Below are positions 25,278 to 33,400 of a DNA stretch of 64,000 bases, one piece after another. The notes beneath the pieces are model-generated. The model saw nothing but the letters and a program-made list of their open reading frames with translations. It had not been told where the DNA came from and searched no databases. Every line of letters begins with the position of its first letter. The first letter of the stretch is position 1. The translations under genes were made by a program, and so were the position numbers. Origin of the DNA: Cristatella mucedo (lineage: Eukaryota; Bryozoa; Phylactolaemata; Cristatellidae); NCBI GenBank assembly GCA_009760855.2, contig WPIO01000075.1:1303501-1367500 (forward strand), in the 5' to 3' direction.

Positions 25278-28200
25278 TGCGAAGAGAAACGAATAAAGCA
25301 GGGTATTAGCCCTAGGGTATCCCCCGGCCGGCCGGACTTTAGTGGTTCCGTGGATGATTGTTACCTGTAAAAATCAATGCTCCGGTCTCTACCACTAAGA
25401 TAGGACCAAAAGCATTGCAGTTGCTTACCAGTGATACCCAGGTGAGATGAGAGAGGCGCTCGAGAATTGCTTAGGGATCCATGTTATCAATCGCTGCCGA
25501 AAGATAACGAAAAACAATCTGAGACTAAGTGTGCATTCCTGAGAAGGTCGTTGTACACTCAAAACAATAATGACCCTGCGGATGCATTTGCTCTAAAAAC
25601 CAGACCGGTAGTTGCTAGGTTTTAGGTTTCAATATAAGAGAGCAGCTGGTCTGCTACAACTCGTTCCAGTGTCCTTGAAAGGAACGGTACACGGAAGACT
25701 GGGCGGAAGTGGCTTAAGTTCTCTTGGCCTCGCGTCACTTTCTTAATAAGAGGTATAGATACAGTCTCTTTTGAAAACTGCTGACAAAACCTAAGGCTAA
25801 AGATATGTATATTATGTTTGTCGTGTTTGAGCAGACCAATACATGGCACAAATAAGACAGTGAGAATAGGATCGATATGGTTGGCATTCTTAGACTGAGA
25901 GATGAATTTCAGGACGGCGGTCGTGGCAGGCTTGAATGCAGACATATTGAGCTGCTGCAAGGAATTAAGGGAGAGGAGACGTTTGGAGATGGAACTGATG
26001 GAGAGCTGTCCCGTGATGGTGCGGTCACCTCACGGATGAACTCTTGAACTTGAACTTGTGATGAACTTGCTGACAAAGAAGCTAGAGGAGTCGTCTGCTA
26101 GATGATGGCCGCGGTAGAATCGCTAGGTTAGGAGCTAGCATGGAAGCGGTTAAGGAAATGGTCGAGGGTAGACACTAGCATTTTTGGCTAGTGCATTTGC
26201 TATTTGGACGTGTTTCTGTGGAAGCTACAATCGACCTTTGGTGGGATATATTTGTTTGATCTGTAGTGGCCCTCGTATGGCCATCGATGGACAGTCAGTC
26301 CTGACCTTTGGTATACTTTCTCAAGCTTGCCGTTAGATGAATCGTCAATTTTGATGTCTTCGGTAAGCCAGAGGCTATCTTCCTGTTAGTATGACAGGAT
26401 CTCTCAGCAGCGTTTCATACCATCGGTCCCCAAATCCACCGGAAGTGCCTGGCGTCTCGTCTAGGCATCACAGGACCTGTGTTGCAATGGTTTAGGTCTT
26501 ACCTCGGTGGGAGAATTCAGAGTATATATCTAGAGAAACGATCATCCAGTGAACCTTCTACATGAGTTTCTGTAGGGGTCTGTTTTAGGTCCACTGATTT
26601 TAACATTGTATACAGTCACACTTACGATGTAATCACCAAGTATAATCTAAGCTTTCAGTTGTGTGGCAGTGTACATGCAGCTATACTTGGAAGGGTCAAA
26701 GGACAATCTTAAACTCCGTCAGCTCTCTTGAAACAGTATGCACTGCAGATATTCGCACCAGGATGGCTCAAAACTTTTCGCAATTGAATGAAGACCTATC
26801 AAACGTACTAAGAACGTGAAAACTACGTGCTACTCAGAAACCGGAAAGCTTAAACTCTCCAAATCGGCCCCACCAGCCAATATCTCAGGTATAGCCCCCT
26901 CCCGGAATCTGGCTCAGATGCTCTTCCAAAATTGCTTGTGACAAATGAACGAATCAACTCTAGAGCTAACTATATCATCTTTCGCCTAAGCAACATTTCA
27001 AAACATGTGTGCATGCTTTGATTAGGACCCCACAGCCAAGCTAACCAGTGCATTCGTGACATTGCGACTAGACTTCTGTAGCTCACGCCTTCTAGGTCTT
27101 CTAGCATGTGCAATAAAATGCTTAGAATTGATGCCAAACTCAGCAGCTGTGCTTAGCTGTTGCAGACACACTCGCAAGTCTGCACAGGCTGCCCATCAAA
27201 CAGTGTATCACGATCCCGTCACTCTCTTTAAGGCCACTGCCATTCTCTTGCTTCGGCGTACCTGTAAATTAATGTTTCTTATAAGCGCTCCCATTGCTCT
27301 GTTGACCGGTCATTTGGTTTTACGAGATTACCTGAGTACCTGACTAACTTCGAATCCATGCTTGCCTAAACAGGATTACCTTGATTGTCATTAAAATTAA
27401 AAAGTGGCTCTCACTTCTCGTGCATGGAGCTGTACAGTGCCTGAATAAAGATTAGGCTCTCTTATGGTGGTATAAGACAGTTTTTATCATTAGTAACGCC
27501 AACGATGCTTTTCTCTGACCAGTGTTTAGCTCCTCAGCTGAAGGAGCGCCAAGGAATCATGTCGATGGCAGCACCCCGGTAGAGCTTTTCAGTAATGCTG
27601 TTTCCAGATAGAGCTGTGCATAAATTGATGCAAGAATGCCAAACAAATGGAATTCAAAAATTCGAGTTGAATCACATATTTCCACTAGTTTCCAGCCCCT
27701 CTTGACAGAGCACGGTTGTGGGAAGCAACAAAATGAAAGGAAAGGTGAAGACCATTAGACCTAAAATATCTATTCACAGTCAACTCAAGCCAAAGAAAGG
27801 CAAGAGATGTGACTCAGCAACAGTCCAGTGTTGGTTTTTAATTAGATCGGTAGGCCACAAACGATGCAGAGCGAGCGAACAAAAATCTCGGCTGATCTGA
27901 GTCAGGCAATAATCGGGCAGTATAACCAGCCATACAATATACGGTTTAGAATAGCCAGATGTCCCATGCAAGCTAGACAGCTACCTAGATTGATGTTGTC
28001 GGTAGGTACATACGAATGCTGGCTAAAAGCAGTCGCTTCACGGCCGCTGGTGATATTTGCTGAGCTTTAATTTACATGTACCCTAATCCAAATCAGCTTA
28101 CTCGATGGCTAAACCAGAATTGCATGCAGAACAAAGAGTAACAGGCTATGCACCAAGGCTTCCAACAACAGCAGCACTGCAACAGCAAGAAAGCGTCAAC

Positions 28201-30409
28201 GTTTGGTGCACGAACCTTCGCAGCAGCCTTCATTGGCTCTGGCGAACTGCAGCAGGGAATCGTAAGTCGCCTGGGACGGAGTGAAAACGAACACGCCCGT
28301 GTTGAAAAGGTCAGGCCAGCCGGGATCGGGGCAGGCCGACAGCTCTGCTCGGTCGAACAGGTCGTCGCAGTTCTGCAGCACCTGCAAGTTTCCTAGCTCT
28401 GCTGCCTTTTAGCCTGAAGACAACTTGGAGGCACAAGGCAAAACTCGGCAACTCCATATGGCGACGCGGCGATCAACCAACTACATCGCCGAGATCTACA
28501 GAATTCATGTCGTCTGGGCACACGTTATCAAGAGGCTTAGAACGCATTTTGGCATGACCTTTAGACATTTTTTTGAATGAATATAAAATAAAATAAATAT
28601 GTATATCACCCCAGGCGAACTCGATCTCTATCCAGGTACTTTAGATCTGCAAAGAACTTTCGTCCGCGACCTAGGTCGTTAATTGGGAGCACCTTGCCCC
28701 TGGTATAAACCAGGGTGTCTAGATTTGGCCCTGGATAGTTCAAGACTGAACTCCTGAGACCGGCACCCATAAAGTCGCATAAATGTTTCTAAAATGGCAG
28801 AGAGTTCAGGTAGACCACCAGTGACTCACTTCCGGTAAATTTGCGGTTAGACAAGGTCTTGATCTTTGATTTTTTTCTTGTGATTGTCAATCATGAAAAC
28901 TTGGGATTGCATTTCTGACACGCTTATTGTTTAAAATACAATTTAAAAAATAATTAATTTTTCGACCCATTTTTGAGGACATACCCCCTTAAAGTCACAG
29001 TAATACCTGACTAGATTTCAGCCAGTCAAGTACGACGTAATAACTGCAGATCCAGAAGAAATCCACTCCACCGAAGATAACGATGTAAATTTACTATAAA
29101 TTTAATATAACTGGTAAACACAAAGCACAGCAGCGAACATGTAAAGCTCCCATTTTAAACAAATCTGCCACTGCCTTTAGATGGCACCATGCTACTTTCA
29201 ACATGCCCAAGAGATCGCCAAAAAAAAAGCCGTCGGCTTGCTAACCATTTTGCAGCTATGTGTCGCTGTAGCACCAGCAGCGTCAGGCAGCAGAGACGAG
29301 ACACAGCAGAAGCAACAATTGCTGCGGTCAAGCGAAAAGAAAAAGGAATTGGTAAACTAAAGTTTCGCAAAATTTAGTGAAATTTCATTTCCCTGCATTT
29401 TTCAGCGATGCAAATACACTGTACTCAATTTGCATATACCCTAAATCCGTAAACACCCGTTTCCGGATGGTAGAACCGTGTGAAACGAAGGAAGAAGAGA
29501 ATCTGCCCTAAAATTGCCAAGGGGATTGTGAAGTACAGAGAGTGAACGCTACCGGATGACAATGGCTACCGTGTAGATAGCCTTCTTTTTACGTTCACCG
29601 TCTTGTCAAGTTCTAGCCCATGACGTTATGCACTAATATATTTCCTGTAACAATACGCTATTCTCACTAGCTGTGTACTCACGAACTATCTAGCCTAGCT
29701 TGTTATACGAGTTGATTGCATAGCATCGGCTTACGACAATGCAAAGAATTAAACTCCTAAGCGTATTAATGTCAGCAAAACAAGTCGAAACCAGACAAAT
29801 TTATTTGGTAGCTCTCTGGAGAAGACCTACATGCTCGAGGACGGATTGCCCTTAACGCGTTGAACTAGAAAACAGAACTCGATGTCGGCTACTAGATCTG
29901 AAATCAACCAAACGTCTACTGCAGGTAAGTGCTAAACACATCGAAGGGGTCAGTTCGACTTAAAATCGAACACAAGAGCACTGCTTTCCAAGGAAAGCAG
30001 TGAAGCATAGTATACAATCAAAAGAGGGACGAAAACCATCAATCATCTCTTTATCTGCGACAGCTTTTAACCTCATGGTCCTTTTAGTAATCAAGCAGAT
30101 CGTTCGTCTAGCTTCTTGTAAGACGATTTAATAAGAACTAAGAGCCCATTCCCAAGGCAGTACATCCGCTCAACTCATTACCTGCCACTACATGCTTTAA
30201 CTCCATTTACCCCTCAAGACTGCAATTACTGACCTCATTTTGAAGCTTATCGCGAGGTTTACGAAGACTACAAGCCTTTTGGACCCTATATCTTCTGTTC
30301 TCCTTCTGAGGTTCATCGAGTTGCAGCTTTTATATTTATTCCCTCTACGGAGTCGGCGCAGCGTGTACAGACGTGTACAATAAACCTCTTACGAACGCTC
30401 ACTCATGCA

Positions 30410-30487
<78 letters not shown>

Positions 30488-33400
30488 AACCAGTTCGGCA
30501 ACAATCTTTCCGAAACGCTTGATACCAATGATCCCCAAGTCTCAAGCTTGAGCTCTTCCAAGCTTCTCATCTCGCCTGGGCCATCGCTGACACTGCACTG
30601 CAATGATTTAGTTCCAATCTCAGTGGGGGATTTCGGAGCAGTGATATGAGACGGGCAAAAATCATCCGAGAGCTTGTAAAGTAAACTATAATTCTTATAA
30701 CGTATACACCCTCTCCCATGCCTATCTAATCGCAAAGCACAATCTAGGCATTGATACATTTGAAGATGAAGCACAGCTGTGCCGATGATTTGATCCCTTC
30801 CTGCCTCCCTTTATATCGAAGTCTCTAACCTTCCTTGCTGCATGCATACGCCCTCTATGACGCCGATCTAATCGCCAAACGAAATCTAGGCTTTTATTTT
30901 TATGCGGATGAAGTATATGTGTACCAAGGATTTGATCACTAGCTGCCTTCGTGCACATCGAAATCTCCTTCCTCCCTTGCTGCATTGGTAAAATATTCAC
31001 TTGGAATGTAGCAAACTTTCTCAAATAGAATGACTATGAAAGCATCCTTATTGTTTTAGGGCAAACTTAATGTTACTCAGAAACTGAAAGAATAACTCTT
31101 AAAATAGGGCTTCTCTGGTAAATTTTCTGTTGCATCTGATCGCGCCTATCATATAAAGTGGACAGTGACTACCCTCCCTCTCTACCCCTACACCAAATCA
31201 TCAGATCGAATGGTCAGACAACTCAAGCTATCCCCAATTCTACGATCAGGTATCAGCAAACATTAAATAGCACATACACTGCCTTACGATGTACTTGAGT
31301 AATCTGCAGCAGTCATAACATGCATTTAGCCAAATGCTTAAGGTGAGATACTCAAAGACCGTGATGGCCTACTTCTTGAACACGATCGCTTGCTTTGAGT
31401 CATACAGCCTTTGCAGAGCGCCCTGTACGAAATGTACCATTAACATTAGCACACCCATCCGGCAAGTGCACTAAACCTAGACAGGGTACGAGATTGGTCC
31501 ATGAAAATCTCCGAGGAGGATTCAAACCAGAAATGGAAATGTCGCGATGACCAGCTTACAGGTATCTGTGGGCCACGTGGCGATGGAAAATCGCTTCAGT
31601 GGGTGGTCGCTTTAGTAGCAGCTCACGAAAGTGCTCAGCTATCCAGTTTCGGAATTCAGAAGGGGCCACATTTCGAGAGGTTTCCCGAAATAACGCCTGG
31701 CGTTCACCAACGACTCCGAATATCAATTAGCAGGTTTAGCCGGCAAACAGGCTGCCGGCCAAGCCTGGCCAAAGCCACCGGTGAGGCGGCGTCCAGATCG
31801 TGCCAGTTTGAAGGCGTCAAGACAAACCATGCCAGGAACAACATTGGTCAAGCTCACTGACATAATGCACTTGTTTCCTCTAGCCTGCTTGATACCGTGC
31901 ATTTCACCAAAACATCTTGTTAATTGATTCTCTAGGCTCGGGTTGTAAAGAACACGGATGGAGATTATTTCCTCGGAGGTGCCATGCAAACAATGCATCA
32001 TTATTACTATTAGTGCCACAAAAACCAGGATTAATCTCCCAGCTTGAAACTTACGCACACATGTGGTCATAGCAGGACCGCTCATTCGTCTACTATACAA
32101 CCTATAAACCAAATCAAGGGAAAAATAAAACGAGCATGCTATCTGCCTGCTCGGCCCTTTGTCTAAATAGGGTCGGAAGAGCACGTGTGGCTTTTATCTG
32201 CTTAAAAAAGGGTAAATGAGTAAAAGAAAAAGTCGACGAGCTCGGCCGCAAAGCACTTGCCGCTGCCTGGGATTCGGGCCACGGAAGCGCTATGTCGTCA
32301 GATGCACGACGTCAACCCAGCCATGGCAGACGTCCAAAGTAGATGCGTCATTTTCTTGCTCCAGCCTACCGATTCAAAATAGTTTTTGATCAGGCTTAGT
32401 AGCATCAGAGTTATGCCAGCCCAGTCCATTGTGAGGCCAGGGTTTTCCGGGTAGTGCCAGGTTTTTTGAAGGCTATTTACCTGGTTTTTACGGTCATTTA
32501 ATTTGAGTAAGATGCTGCTGTTTAAGAGCGAGTGTTCTGCTCGGCTTGAAATCCCGGCACTAAATTGAACTTCTTTAAATTTTCCAGTGCACTTATAGTA
32601 GGTATTAACCATATCAACCACATAAAAAATAAGCATCTCGTTTGTACAGTACTCTAGGTGAACTAAATCTCTATTCGGGTGCTTCACAGCTCACTGCAAG
32701 AGGAGCAATAACCTCGTGTTAATTAAAAGGACGGTATCCTGTTTATCCTGCCCACCGCCAAGCCGCTGGGTGCATTATTTACAATTCTCCTGCGTAACAC
32801 CCACTAATTGTTCATGGCTTTAAGAACTTGAAGTTGGAGATAAATTACATTACATTACTTGACCATGCAAAAGCACGAAATTATCATGCTTAGACCATCG
32901 GTAAAATGCAAAGAAGAATAAATACTGGGCCACGAGATAGCAAGATTCTTTTTTTTAGTTGCATCCACTCAGTCATGCACAAGTAAGCAATCAAAATCAC
33001 GCTAGAACAAAATAGAAAAGTTCACTGTGGTGAAGCAGGGAAATCAGATTAGAATAGATTTCTTTTATCGCAGAGACGTAAATGATGCCAAGTCATCGCA
33101 GATGATTCTTCAGGCCGAAATCGATTTCCAGACAGTTCAACTCGAGCTAGAAATCGGACTAAGTCTAAACATTAACCAGTGCAGGCCTGCAATGATATCG
33201 AGGCGAAAGTACAGGTGCTTGTCATATGCATAGACATGAAAAGCTGGATGGTGCATGGCGATATCAAGCAAAAGAGAGAGAGAGAGAGAGAGAGAGTGAG
33301 AGAGAGAGAGAGAGAGGATAAAAATTGCGAAATGCATGTGTGCACACACCTTATTTAAAACAGAAAGTAGCTACACTAGACTACTTCCTTGACAGCACAT

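Larger units (their letters stand above)
18447..28215 (-). other. Glycogenin intron(s), expected to hold the missing catalytic exon
   Basis: Nearly 9.8 kb between two securely placed exons. I scanned the minus strand for an Asp-Gln-Gly coding triplet in family context and for a Phe-Ile-Tyr-Asn-like block, and found none. The interval holds LINE pieces, one SINE, an orphan open frame at 20.4 kb and a TA microsatellite. Positions 18450-20340 have only short open frames of no known family. Confidence 0.6.
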
